Below, one piece after another: positions 57,521-64,000 of a DNA stretch of 64,000 bases. The stretch comes from Sphingobacteriales bacterium. Lineage in GTDB: Bacteria; Bacteroidota; Bacteroidia; Chitinophagales; Chitinophagaceae. The DNA lies in assembly GCA_004144185.1 (NCBI GenBank), contig SEFP01000001.1:1116001-1180000 (forward strand), read 5' to 3'. A program made the position numbers and the translations under genes. Positions within the stretch are counted from its first letter, which is position 1; every line of letters starts with the position of its first letter. The notes under the pieces were generated by a model. The model was not told the origin of the DNA, searched no databases, and saw nothing but the letters and a program-made list of their open reading frames with translations.

Positions 57521-58267
57521 TTAGGAAGTAGGGAGATAGGAAGCGTTCAGGCTCTCATTAATATACATACCGGCCAGTTTGAGCACCTCGGAAGGAGGCA
57601 ACGCACCATCCAGTCCCTTGGAATTATCTGCGCCAAACGTAGCAAGCGTGCTCAGGTTGGCAAACGAGCCGTTGCTGAGCAGGTCACGAATCAAAGCCGC
57701 ATGGCGTGCTTCTACACTCACAATTTTACCGGCAATCGCCAGATAATCCGGATTTTTAATCAGATTGCCTGCTCCATTGTAGGCAGCTACACCCAGATCT
57801 TCAAAGGTCTGTGCAGTCGTTAGGACGCTGGTCCGGTCTGAGAAGTTAATAGCACCAAACTTGGGCGTCAGATCCTGGATTGGATTTGCTTTAGCTGCAG
57901 TAATAGCCGCTTTAAAGAACTTGGCATGGCCTTCTTCGTGCTTGGCGATCTCTTTTAGTAGATCCATTTCACCGGTAGTGAAAGCGCTTCCGGAAGAAGC
58001 TACCACCTGTGCATAAAACGCTGCTTCCAGCTGCTCCAGCGCATAGGCGTAGTTCAGAATGCCTACATCACCGCTTCCAAGATTTAAACCGCCACTAACG
58101 CTGGCTCCGTTATTGTCATCGTCCTTGTTACAGGAAGCCAGGCTAGCCATGCCCAGACCTGCGCCCGCCAACAGACCAGCGGTGCCCAGAAAGCGCCGAC
58201 GGCTGTAACCGGTGCCCGAGTTGGTAAGAAGCCCTTCGGCCGGAAGGGTTTTGTTTTGTTCGCTCAT
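57521..58267 (-). CDS. Ferritin-like domain protein (Tat-type lipoprotein, gene 1 of pair)
   Basis: A 248-residue protein with a twin-arginine-like signal S-R-R-R-F-L-G-T-A-G near 22-31 that ends at a lipobox, M-A-S-L-A-S-C near 40-46. The Ferritin_2-type four-helix domain (about 65-215) has A-L-E-Q-L-E-A-A-F-Y near 76-85, K-H-E-E-G-H-A-K-F near 109-117, E-D-L-G near 157 and V-E-A-R-H-A-A-L near 183. The motif set matches that of the next gene, 20 bases downstream, so the two are paralogs in one operon. Export in folded form by Tat would fit a metal-loaded protein. Confidence 0.85.
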   Translation of the reverse strand: MSEQNKTLPAEGLLTNSGTGYSRRRFLGTAGLLAGAGLGMASLASCNKDDDNNGASVSGGLNLGSGDVGILNYAYALEQLEAAFYAQVVASSGSAFTTGEMDLLKEIAKHEEGHAKFFKAAITAAKANPIQDLTPKFGAINFSDRTSVLTTAQTFEDLGVAAYNGAGNLIKNPDYLAIAGKIVSVEARHAALIRDLLSNGSFANLSTLATFGADNSKGLDGALPPSEVLKLAGMYINESLNASYLPTS

Positions 58268-58440
58268 AATGAAGCTGATTTAAGGGGATGAAAAGGGTAC
58301 GTTAAAACTATTATGCCATATGATGATCTGAATACTAAAGCATTCACATGGAAAAGCACTACATGAAGCAGTACTTCTGTAGATACGAACTTTCTTCACA
58401 GTCGGTTTTGGATTCCGGTCAGAAATACGTTGGAAGTATT

Positions 58441-59535
58441 CTAGGAGTGGAGCAGCGCCCGCAGGTAGGCATCCCAGTCCGGGCGCTCCAGCCCATATTC
58501 GTGCCGGAATAAAGACTCCAGATCGGGATAGCGCAGCAAACGCTTAACACCTGTTACGCCTTCCTTCCGGAAAACCTGGGCGCAAAGTAATCCGTTGACT
58601 ACGTGATCAATATGAAGAAATTTATCGTCCGATAATACCTGATCGTATTGCGAAAGATTTACGTCCGGATGCGCAAGCAAATAGGTTCGTAACCGTGCTA
58701 ACTGGTCTTTGAAAGGCACCCCCAGACTACCGCCGAGGTAGTAAATGAGCCCATGATTTATGGGTGAATGACCGTACACCGGATTGAGGTAGAGGTGCAA
58801 TACTTCATGGAAATATGCTTCACCCAGCCCCTGACAATAAATAATCCGGCTTTCATCATCGGCATAGCCGGAAGGATTATTTTCATCGCTGCCCACCACA
58901 TAATCCAGTCCTTTCATTCGGGCCAGTTCAGCCGCAGTCGCCGCGTAGAAATACCGAAACGGTTTTGTGGCAGGAAATCCCCACTCGTTCTCAAACGACC
59001 TCATCCGTTGAAGCAGTGAATCGCTGCGATTTTTATTGAATGCAATCGTTTCCGGAAACGTGTAATAAATAGGTCCGTTTACGACGGTCCGGTACCGGTC
59101 GGCGTGGTGCTCGGTTTCGGTGTGGAACCGCTGCCGGCCGGAGTCGGCATACACGTAATGATTGACCAATGCGAACGGTGTCAGCACCTCATTCGTTTGC
59201 CAGGCCAGCAGCGTTTTCAGGTGTACGTACTTTCCGGACGGTTTTGCATAGAAAATCGTGGCCAGATCCGCCATCAGGTAGGTGTTGCCATCGGAGGCAA
59301 TCGCGTGGAGGAGGGGGTCGGGAATCAACGCCGACCGGCACTGAGCAGGCGTAAAATACTGACTGAAATCAGGCGTCTTTCCGTTCTGAAAAGCGCCTGT
59401 GTAGGTTTGGAGAAATTGCACGGCCTCCCGGATGGGCGCCTGAGCCGTATCTATAAACGGGCTGATGGCCAACCGCTGTGCCTGACTTTGATAAGCGGCG
59501 AGCAGTGCAGCAAAAACAAGAAACAGAGAACGCAT
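58441..59535 (-). CDS. Secreted HExxH protein, putative metalloprotease
   Basis: A 364-residue exported protein from the ATG at 59535 (the GTG at 59544 is weaker). Signal peptide: S-L-F-L-V-F-A-A-L-L-A-A-Y-Q-S-Q-A-Q. A zinc-type motif Y-F-H-E-V-L-H-L-Y lies near residues 248-256, followed by N-H-G-L-I-Y-Y-L-G-G-S near 268-278. That layout resembles the peptidase-MA-like group of secreted proteins. Function and substrate unknown. The 5' end is duplicated as a decayed fragment about 950 bases away. Confidence 0.7.
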   Translation of the reverse strand: MRSLFLVFAALLAAYQSQAQRLAISPFIDTAQAPIREAVQFLQTYTGAFQNGKTPDFSQYFTPAQCRSALIPDPLLHAIASDGNTYLMADLATIFYAKPSGKYVHLKTLLAWQTNEVLTPFALVNHYVYADSGRQRFHTETEHHADRYRTVVNGPIYYTFPETIAFNKNRSDSLLQRMRSFENEWGFPATKPFRYFYAATAAELARMKGLDYVVGSDENNPSGYADDESRIIYCQGLGEAYFHEVLHLYLNPVYGHSPINHGLIYYLGGSLGVPFKDQLARLRTYLLAHPDVNLSQYDQVLSDDKFLHIDHVVNGLLCAQVFRKEGVTGVKRLLRYPDLESLFRHEYGLERPDWDAYLRALLHS

Positions 59536-59575
59536 AGGATGCACTCAAGATAATCGCTTTCCGGAAACAGAAAAG
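59511..59575. repeat. Imperfect 65-bp repeat, copy A
   Basis: About 89% identical to 60456-60521 (six substitutions and one indel). Copy A covers the first codons of the secreted HExxH gene plus its upstream TTCCGGAA. Confidence 0.8.
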
Positions 59576-59610
59576 CAAAAGTGAATTACCAGTTCCTCTT
59601 GATGGCAACA

Positions 59611-60366
59611 TCAATCCGGATCGTTGATTCCTGATGACCAGACCGGGACGGCTTCTTCCGGAATACTGTAAAGAATGGGTTCATCCCCATTGATACCGTT
59701 TAGCAGTGGTTCTACTCGGGCATAGGTCCTGATTACTTGTACTGCTGCAATCGCAGCCGGAATCCCGAACAGATTTGCTACCATATTGAGTGAAGTGACT
59801 ACCAGATAATCATTCAGATCTTTTGGGATTCCTACGAAAGTATAAGGTAGATAGCTTGCCAGATTATTAAGTATCCAGATCGTCCACCAGATGCCCACTT
59901 TCCGGGAATGAAGCGAAGTCGGAACCTCCACCTCTTCTGTATCCAGAAGCCTCTTGCTTTCTATGTATAGCTCCTGCATAATGTGATAAGGCCGGCCCAG
60001 GTTGAGAAGCGGTACAAACCAGGCACCCGCTGCCCAACCTTCAGAAAACGAAAGATTATCGGCTTTCTGATGGAGGTTATAATAGGATCTTCTGAACCAA
60101 CGGATAAAGAGAATGCCGGCACTAATAAGCGCAACTGACTGTAAGAAACGGATGATTTTTTCTCTAAGATCGTTGAGCTGCGCCGTAAAGGCGGGAATTT
60201 CCTCTCCTCTGCTGATATCTTTCAAAAGATTGTATTGCAGTAAAGAAGATCCAAAGCCTAGAATATCCAATGTCATGACAATCCAGATCATCATGATTGC
60301 ATAATCTGCTCGTTTATTGTTACTGCGAAGTGTACTAATAGGAGTCATTCCGGACTGGTGCGCCAT
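59611..60366 (-). CDS. DUF4328 family membrane protein
   Basis: A 251-residue inner-membrane protein with about five helices (about 22-45, 75-92, 110-125, 155-175, 190-210). G-A-W-F-V-P-L-L-N-L-G-R-P-Y-H-I-M-Q-E-L near 114-133 is the signature of DUF4328, a family of unknown function. The charged C-terminus ends N-D-P-D. AT-richer than the genes around it. It is flanked on both sides by the two copies of a 65-bp repeat, so it may have been inserted between a gene and a duplicate of that gene's 5' end. Confidence 0.82.
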   Translation of the reverse strand: MAHQSGMTPISTLRSNNKRADYAIMMIWIVMTLDILGFGSSLLQYNLLKDISRGEEIPAFTAQLNDLREKIIRFLQSVALISAGILFIRWFRRSYYNLHQKADNLSFSEGWAAGAWFVPLLNLGRPYHIMQELYIESKRLLDTEEVEVPTSLHSRKVGIWWTIWILNNLASYLPYTFVGIPKDLNDYLVVTSLNMVANLFGIPAAIAAVQVIRTYARVEPLLNGINGDEPILYSIPEEAVPVWSSGINDPD

Positions 60367-60748
60367 TTAAAAAATATCCTTTCTACAATGATACTGTTTA
60401 CGAAAGACAGGTACAAGCCGCCAGGGATAAAAAGCTCTTTCCCCAAACTTGAGAACAAAAAACAAGAAACAGAAAACGTATAGAATGAACTCAGGGTAAT
60501 CGCTTTCCGGAAACAGAAAAGATCATTTTCCAAAATAGAAAAATATAAAGTACTATAATAAGAAGGCGTTTTACAGGCGCATGGATTTCTGCTAATAGTA
60601 TCGGGTTCAAACTATTAAGTATATTAAAATAAATTTCTAAATCAAGTTGGTAATCGCATAAGGAAGCTCAAGCGCCTGTAGGCCTCTTTAAAGGGGTTCA
60701 TCTGGTCTTCGATTTGTATGGGTGGCGATTCACCCTTTTTCGTTTTAT
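60367..60748. other. 382-base AT-rich gap holding a decayed gene start
   Basis: Left part (to about 60530) contains repeat copy B, a broken copy of the 5' end of the HExxH gene. The rest is AT-rich, with no ORF and no clear promoter box. ACAGGCGC near 60572 and GCGCCTGT near 60672 are a distant inverted pair of uncertain meaning. Confidence 0.5.
60456..60521 (-). pseudogene. Decayed 5' fragment of the HExxH gene (repeat copy B)
   Basis: On the minus strand this segment repeats the upstream TTCCGGAA, the spacer and the signal-peptide start of the gene at 59535, but the start codon is ATA instead of ATG. The similarity stops after about eight codons. It is best explained as a remnant of a local duplication. 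Confidence 0.6.
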
Positions 60749-61945
60749 ATGAACACCTTTAAAAATTACCTTCTCTTAACCACAACCGGACTCTTACTGG
60801 CTACCGGTTGTAAAAAAGACGACACGTCCGGCACCCCTTCAACGGGCGGGGGCGGTGGCGCTACGGCCTCCATCGGAAATGTCGAGTCTGCTCCCATTCC
60901 CAACCAGTACATTTTTGTGATGAACATGACGCCTCAGGGAAGCACCCACCAACAACGTCTCAACAATGTGATGAGCTCTATAAACGGGTTGCTTTCTACT
61001 GTGGGAATCCCACTGCTCACAGATGTCAAAGCGGTTTTCTCAGATGCACTAACCGGCTTTGTGGCCAATGTATCGGCTGCCCAGGCCGCTGTAATCGCTC
61101 AAAACGGTATGATTAAATACTACGAGCAGGACCAGATTCTGGGCTATAAGCCGTTCAACATCCTGTTTCCAACCCCGGTTACGCAACCTGCCCAAACAGT
61201 TGGATACGGTGTGCAACGAACCGGCCGGGCCGACGGTACCGGAAAGCGTGCGTGGATTATCGATACCGGCATCGACTTCGATCACGCCGATCTGAATGTC
61301 AATCAATCGCTGAGCCGTAGCTTCAGCACTTCGCTGTCGGCCAATGATGATAACGGCCACGGTACCCACGTCGCGGGGATCGTAGGTGCCAAAGACAATA
61401 CCATCGGAGTGGTAGGGGTTGCACCAAATGCCACGCTGATTGCCGTGAAGGTTTTGGCGTCCAACGGCAGTGGCCAGACCTCAGATGTGATTCGTGGGGT
61501 TGACTATACGGCTGCCAATGCCACGGCAGGCGATGCGGCCAATATCAGCCTTGGCGGTGGGCTCAGCGTTGCGTTAGATGATGCGGTTCTGGCACTGGGT
61601 GCCAAAGGTGTCCGGGTGGCGATTGCTGCGGGTAATTCCGGTCAACCGGTCAGTACCACCAGTCCGGCCCGCGTAGATGCCCCGAATGTGTATTCGGTCA
61701 GTGCCTGTGATGCCAACGACAATCTGGCTTCGTTTTCAAATTACGGTCCGTCAGTAGATTTTGCCGAGCCGGGCGTTCAGATTCTGTCAACGTACAATGA
61801 CGGCATGTACCGGACGCTGAGCGGAACGTCGATGGCAAGTCCACACCTGTGTGGCCTGCTGCTGATTATCAACGGTTCACCCCGAAACGGCGGTACCGTC
61901 AGAGGCGATAAAGACAGCAGTCCGGATGTGATCGGCATTAAATAG
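60749..61945 (+). CDS. S8-family subtilisin-like serine peptidase, lipoprotein
   Basis: A 398-residue exported peptidase from the ATG at 60749 (M-N-T-F-K-N-Y). The signal ends L-L-L-A-T-G-C, giving a lipidated Cys21. A Gly/Ser linker and an inhibitor-I9-like propeptide (about 48-128) precede the catalytic domain. The triad is complete: Asp in I-I-D-T-G-I-D near 172, His in N-G-H-G-T-H-V-A-G near 204, and Ser in S-G-T-S-M-A-S-P-H near 362. Only about 33 residues follow the Ser motif, so it lacks the C-terminal sorting or P domains of many Bacteroidota members. It is likely held at the outer membrane. Confidence 0.92.
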   Translation: MNTFKNYLLLTTTGLLLATGCKKDDTSGTPSTGGGGGATASIGNVESAPIPNQYIFVMNMTPQGSTHQQRLNNVMSSINGLLSTVGIPLLTDVKAVFSDALTGFVANVSAAQAAVIAQNGMIKYYEQDQILGYKPFNILFPTPVTQPAQTVGYGVQRTGRADGTGKRAWIIDTGIDFDHADLNVNQSLSRSFSTSLSANDDNGHGTHVAGIVGAKDNTIGVVGVAPNATLIAVKVLASNGSGQTSDVIRGVDYTAANATAGDAANISLGGGLSVALDDAVLALGAKGVRVAIAAGNSGQPVSTTSPARVDAPNVYSVSACDANDNLASFSNYGPSVDFAEPGVQILSTYNDGMYRTLSGTSMASPHLCGLLLIINGSPRNGGTVRGDKDSSPDVIGIK

Positions 61946-61966
61946 CCGATCTCACCAAAGACCATA

Positions 61967-62005
61967 AAAAATCCCGTTTCCGGAACTTCCGGAAACGGGA
62001 TTTTT
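61967..62005. terminator. Bidirectional terminator built from paired TTCCGGAA
   Basis: AAAAATCCCGTTTCCGG (61967-61983) pairs perfectly with CCGGAAACGGGATTTTT (61989-62005), loop AACTT. Two overlapping-arm copies of TTCCGGAA (61978-61985 and 61987-61994) form the top of the stem. It separates the convergent peptidase and rpsB genes. Confidence 0.92.
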
Positions 62006-62024
62006 ACAATTAAAAGGTTGTTGC

Positions 62025-62975
62025 TTAGACGCGACGACCAGCGTTCGGTCCGCCTACACCACGGCTCGGGCGACCTGCACCTTGTTTAGGCCGGCCATTG
62101 TTGCCACCGCCGGGTCCACGGCCACCGCCGCCACCACGGTTACCAGGTCCACGACCGCCGCCTTCACCGCGCTCGTTACGGCCTTCGTTGCTGCCGCCCT
62201 CGTTCCCATCTTCATCAGCGGTCATCATGTTATCATCAGCACCTTCGTCGGTAGCGTCTTCTTCACCGGCTTCTTTGGCCTGTGCACGCTCGTCGAGGCC
62301 TTCCATGATGGCTGCAATGAGATAGTTGGTAATGATTGCAATCGACTTGGTTGCGTCATCGTTGGCAGGAACTGCGAAGTCTACTTTCGAAGGATCCGAG
62401 TTGGTATCTACCATCGCGAAGGTGGTAATACCCAAACGCTTGGCTTCGGCCAGTGCAATGTGCTCGTGCATGATGTCTACCATGAAGATAGCAGCAGGCG
62501 TACGGCCCATCTGAGCGATACCGCCCAGCACTTTGTCCATTTTATCGCGGCTGCGCGTCAGCGTCAGGCGCTCTTTCTTGGTTACAGAGTCCATCGTGCC
62601 GTCGGCCAGCATCTTGTCGATAGTCTGCATTTTCTTCACCGAGCGGCGAATGGTATTGAAGTTGGTCAGCATACCACCCAACCAACGGTCGGTCACGTAG
62701 GGCATACCCGCTTTTTGAGCGGCTTCGGCTACGATTTCTTTCGCCTGCTTTTTGGTAGCGACAAACATGATTTTCTTACCGCTCTTGGCAATTTGCTTCA
62801 GGGCAGCAGCGCTCTCTTCAAGGCCTTCGATGGTCTTGTTGAGATCAATGATGTGAATGCCGTTTTTCTCCGCGAAGATGTAAGGCAACATCTTCGGGTT
62901 CCATTTTTTCTTCAGGTGACCAAAGTGGACACCGGCTTCCAGCAACTGCTGGTGAAGGCTTTTATTTTCTTCCAT
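62025..62975 (-). CDS. rpsB: 30S ribosomal protein S2 with long Gly/Arg-rich C-terminal extension
   Basis: A 316-residue S2, about 60-90 residues longer than usual. The core (1-230) is standard: L-L-E-A-G-V-H-F-G-H near 11-20, W-N-P-K-M near 26, I-D-L-N-K-T near 43, V-G-T-K-K-Q-A near 71, R-W-L-G-G-M-L-T-N near 97 and D-T-N-S-D-P near 187. The extension begins with an acidic segment (E-E-D-A-T-D-E-G-A-D-D) and then becomes Gly/Arg/Asn-rich with R-G-P-G-N-R-G-G-G-G-G type repeats, ending A-G-R-R-V. The usual downstream partner tsf is missing; a terminator follows. Confidence 0.95.
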   Translation of the reverse strand: MEENKSLHQQLLEAGVHFGHLKKKWNPKMLPYIFAEKNGIHIIDLNKTIEGLEESAAALKQIAKSGKKIMFVATKKQAKEIVAEAAQKAGMPYVTDRWLGGMLTNFNTIRRSVKKMQTIDKMLADGTMDSVTKKERLTLTRSRDKMDKVLGGIAQMGRTPAAIFMVDIMHEHIALAEAKRLGITTFAMVDTNSDPSKVDFAVPANDDATKSIAIITNYLIAAIMEGLDERAQAKEAGEEDATDEGADDNMMTADEDGNEGGSNEGRNERGEGGGRGPGNRGGGGGRGPGGGNNGRPKQGAGRPSRGVGGPNAGRRV

Positions 62976-63111
62976 GATAATGGTAGACAGAAGTCGGTTT
63001 GAGAAGCATCAAGCAGAAAGAACCAGGGCGCGGACTGATGCGTAAAAACGCGGATAAACAGATTCCGGAAAACTCCTGATACTTACTACTAAATACCTGA
63101 TACTTAAAAAA

Positions 63112-63504
63112 TTAGCGTTTAGAGAACTGGAACGAACGACGGGCTTTGCGCTTACCGAATTTCTTGCGCTCTACCATCCGCGGATCGCGGCGCATGAGGC
63201 CTTCTTTCTTCAGCATCGGACGATAGGTTTCGTCTACCTGCGTCAGTGCGCGGGCAATAGCCAGCTTAATAGCTTCTGCCTGACCTTTCTGACCACCACC
63301 TTTTACGGTAGCTACGATGTCAAAACCAGTGGTAGCGCCTTCGATGGTTTTCAACGGCAGCTCAACCTGATTTTGCAGGTACATAATCGGGAAGTAGTCT
63401 CTGTACTCTTTGCCATTCACCGTGACAGTGCCGGTGCCTTTGGACAGATAAACCCGGGCAACCGCATTCTTACGGCGACCCACGGCGTTTTTTTGCTTTT
63501 CCAT
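63112..63504 (-). CDS. rpsI: 30S ribosomal protein S9
   Basis: A 130-residue S9 of normal length. It starts M-E-K-Q-K-N-A-V-G-R-R-K-N-A-V-A-R-V and ends with the conserved tail R-K-F-G-K-R-K-A-R-R-S-F-Q-F-S-K-R, whose last residues contact P-site tRNA. G-G-G-Q-K-G-Q-A near 70-77 is also conserved. It lies 41 bases after rplM and 136 before rpsB on the same strand. A TTCCGGAA copy overlaps its start codon region. Confidence 0.97.
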   Translation of the reverse strand: MEKQKNAVGRRKNAVARVYLSKGTGTVTVNGKEYRDYFPIMYLQNQVELPLKTIEGATTGFDIVATVKGGGQKGQAEAIKLAIARALTQVDETYRPMLKKEGLMRRDPRMVERKKFGKRKARRSFQFSKR

Positions 63505-63545
63505 TCCGGAAGATTAAAATACGGGGTATAAAAGGAAAAGAAGGA

Positions 63546-64000
63546 TTAAGCCTGTTGCTTGGATTTAATGCCTTCGATAGTCATTGTCTGTGGCTGCTGC
63601 GCCGTGTGCGGATGCTCGGCGCCTTCATACACAAACAATTTTTTGAACATGGCGCGACCCAGACGGTTTTTAGGCAACATGCCTTTGACCGCACGCTCAA
63701 TCGCTACGTTCGGACGACGGGCCAGCAGTTTTTTGGCGGTTTCGCCTTTCTGGCCTCCCGGATAACCGGAATACGTCAGGTATTCTTTGTCTTCCAGTTT
63801 GTTGCCGGTGAAGGTCACTTTGCCGGAGTTGACTACGATTACATAATCGCCGCAATCAAAGTGAGGCGTGTAATACGCCTTGTTTTTGCCACGCAGCACA
63901 TGGGCAATTTTGGTGGCCATGCGTCCCATGGTCTGGTTGGTGGCATCTACCACATGCCATTTGCGCTCCACGATCTTCTCGTTGGCGCTCTGGGTTTTAA
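63546..64000 (-). CDS. rplM: 50S ribosomal protein L13 (partial, 5' end outside window)
   Basis: The frame remains open to the right edge: upstream of the internal GTG at 63971 it reads K-T-Q-S-A-N-E-K-I, which matches the conserved L13 N-terminus, so the true start lies beyond 64000. The visible part has W-H-V-V-D-A-T-N-Q-T-M-G-R-M, H-F-D-C-G-D-Y-V-I-V-V-N near the middle, and V-K-G-M-L-P-K-N-R-L-G-R, all typical. At least 150 residues are present; only a few N-terminal residues should be missing. First gene of the rplM-rpsI-rpsB unit. Confidence 0.96.
   Translation of the reverse strand, partial: KTQSANEKIVERKWHVVDATNQTMGRMATKIAHVLRGKNKAYYTPHFDCGDYVIVVNSGKVTFTGNKLEDKEYLTYSGYPGGQKGETAKKLLARRPNVAIERAVKGMLPKNRLGRAMFKKLFVYEGAEHPHTAQQPQTMTIEGIKSKQQA

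Larger units (their letters stand above)
205..63511. repeat. Highly iterated palindrome TTCCGGAA, about 96 copies across the window
   Basis: I tallied about 96 exact copies of the self-complementary octamer TTCCGGAA, the first near base 205 and the last at 63504-63511. For this base composition about one copy is expected in 64 kb. Roughly a third lie between genes although intergenic DNA is only about 13% of the window. Copies inside genes occur in all three frames (CTT-CCG-GAA, TTC-CGG-AAx, xTT-CCG..., TCC-GGA-Axx), so a favoured dipeptide does not explain them. Flanking bases are not conserved. Copies are missing from the AT-rich islet at 3.8-4.7 kb, from 32.4-34.9 kb and from 38.6-42.0 kb. 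Function unknown; see findings. Confidence 0.9.

Noticed and set aside
4925-63511. TTCCGGAA copies as binding sites of a local transcription regulator
   Set aside because: Copies are spread through coding sequence in all frames with a spacing of about 600 bases and no tie to promoters of one pathway, so a classical operator is unlikely.
1-64000. CRISPR arrays, tRNA/rRNA genes, integrases, transposases, prophage genes
   Set aside because: Looked for on both strands. No regularly spaced long repeats, no cloverleaf or CCA-type tRNA patterns, and no recombinase motifs were seen.

Overview
The window is a 64-kb chromosomal segment of a Bacteroidota bacterium, probably of the Chitinophagia/Saprospiria side. 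The evidence is: a set of families largely confined to this phylum (DUF4271 beside hemD, DUF4290, DUF4293, OstA-like, OMP beta-barrel receptor, Bat proteins); recurring promoter boxes close to TAnnTTTG upstream of starts with no Shine-Dalgarno signal; and secreted lipoproteins with short linkers. GC is mid-50s by eye, except for a few AT-rich patches. I see no rRNA, tRNA, CRISPR, integrase or insertion sequence. Most of the window is core genome.

Layout. 0-3.8 kb: the end of a bat-operon gene, batA and a UvrD/PcrA helicase. 3.8-4.7 kb: an AT-rich islet with two unknown genes. 4.7-7.6 kb: small secreted or soluble proteins (DUF6683-like, thioredoxin-like, VOC, DUF1622). 7.6-13.4 kb: kmo-recJ (overlapping), a lipoprotein, serS, DUF4293. 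13.5-15.5 kb: a TylF-type methyltransferase and a GT4 glycosyltransferase. 15.5-26.3 kb: DUF4290, AI-2E exporter, DUF4271-hemD, an outer-membrane receptor, nitrilase, a GT39 glycosyltransferase and a batB-batC fusion. 26.4-32.1 kb: rluE, alcohol dehydrogenase, a secreted HExxH protein, aminopeptidase P, GNAT and a shrunken methyltransferase-like protein. 32.1-33.8 kb: folA and thyA, separated by a decayed four-helix-bundle gene. 33.8-40.3 kb: membrane and cell-surface genes (polytopic protein, DPM-like GT2, RsiV-like lipoprotein, gamma carbonic anhydrase, porin-like protein, lipoprotein, OmpA). 40.6-46.1 kb: GlcD-type oxidase, aspartate kinase, OstA-like and MlaD. 46.3-50.1 kb: hydrolase, CBS, DUF3109, VOC, DUF1801 and an AT-rich orphan. 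50.2-53.8 kb: nuoABCDE. 53.9-62 kb: LtaS-like sulfatase, thioesterase, paired ferritin-like proteins, secreted metalloprotease-like, DUF4328 and an S8 peptidase. 62-64 kb: rplM-rpsI-rpsB.

The most striking signal is not a gene. The 8-bp palindrome TTCCGGAA occurs close to 100 times by hand tally, where about one is expected. It is found in genes in all three frames, is denser between genes, and repeatedly sits 1-5 bases after stop codons or as paired copies able to form hairpins. It is absent from the AT-rich islet and the decayed gene. This looks like a highly iterated palindrome or signal sequence comparable in density to cyanobacterial HIP1 or to DNA uptake sequences.

A second theme is very short or absent 5' leaders: promoter-like boxes end only 4-9 bases before the start codons of at least eight genes, including two compact divergent pairs. 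A third is locus remodelling relative to common Bacteroidota arrangements: batB-batC fused and 23 kb from batA, nuo ending after nuoE, rpsB without tsf behind it, and folA/thyA split by a pseudogene.
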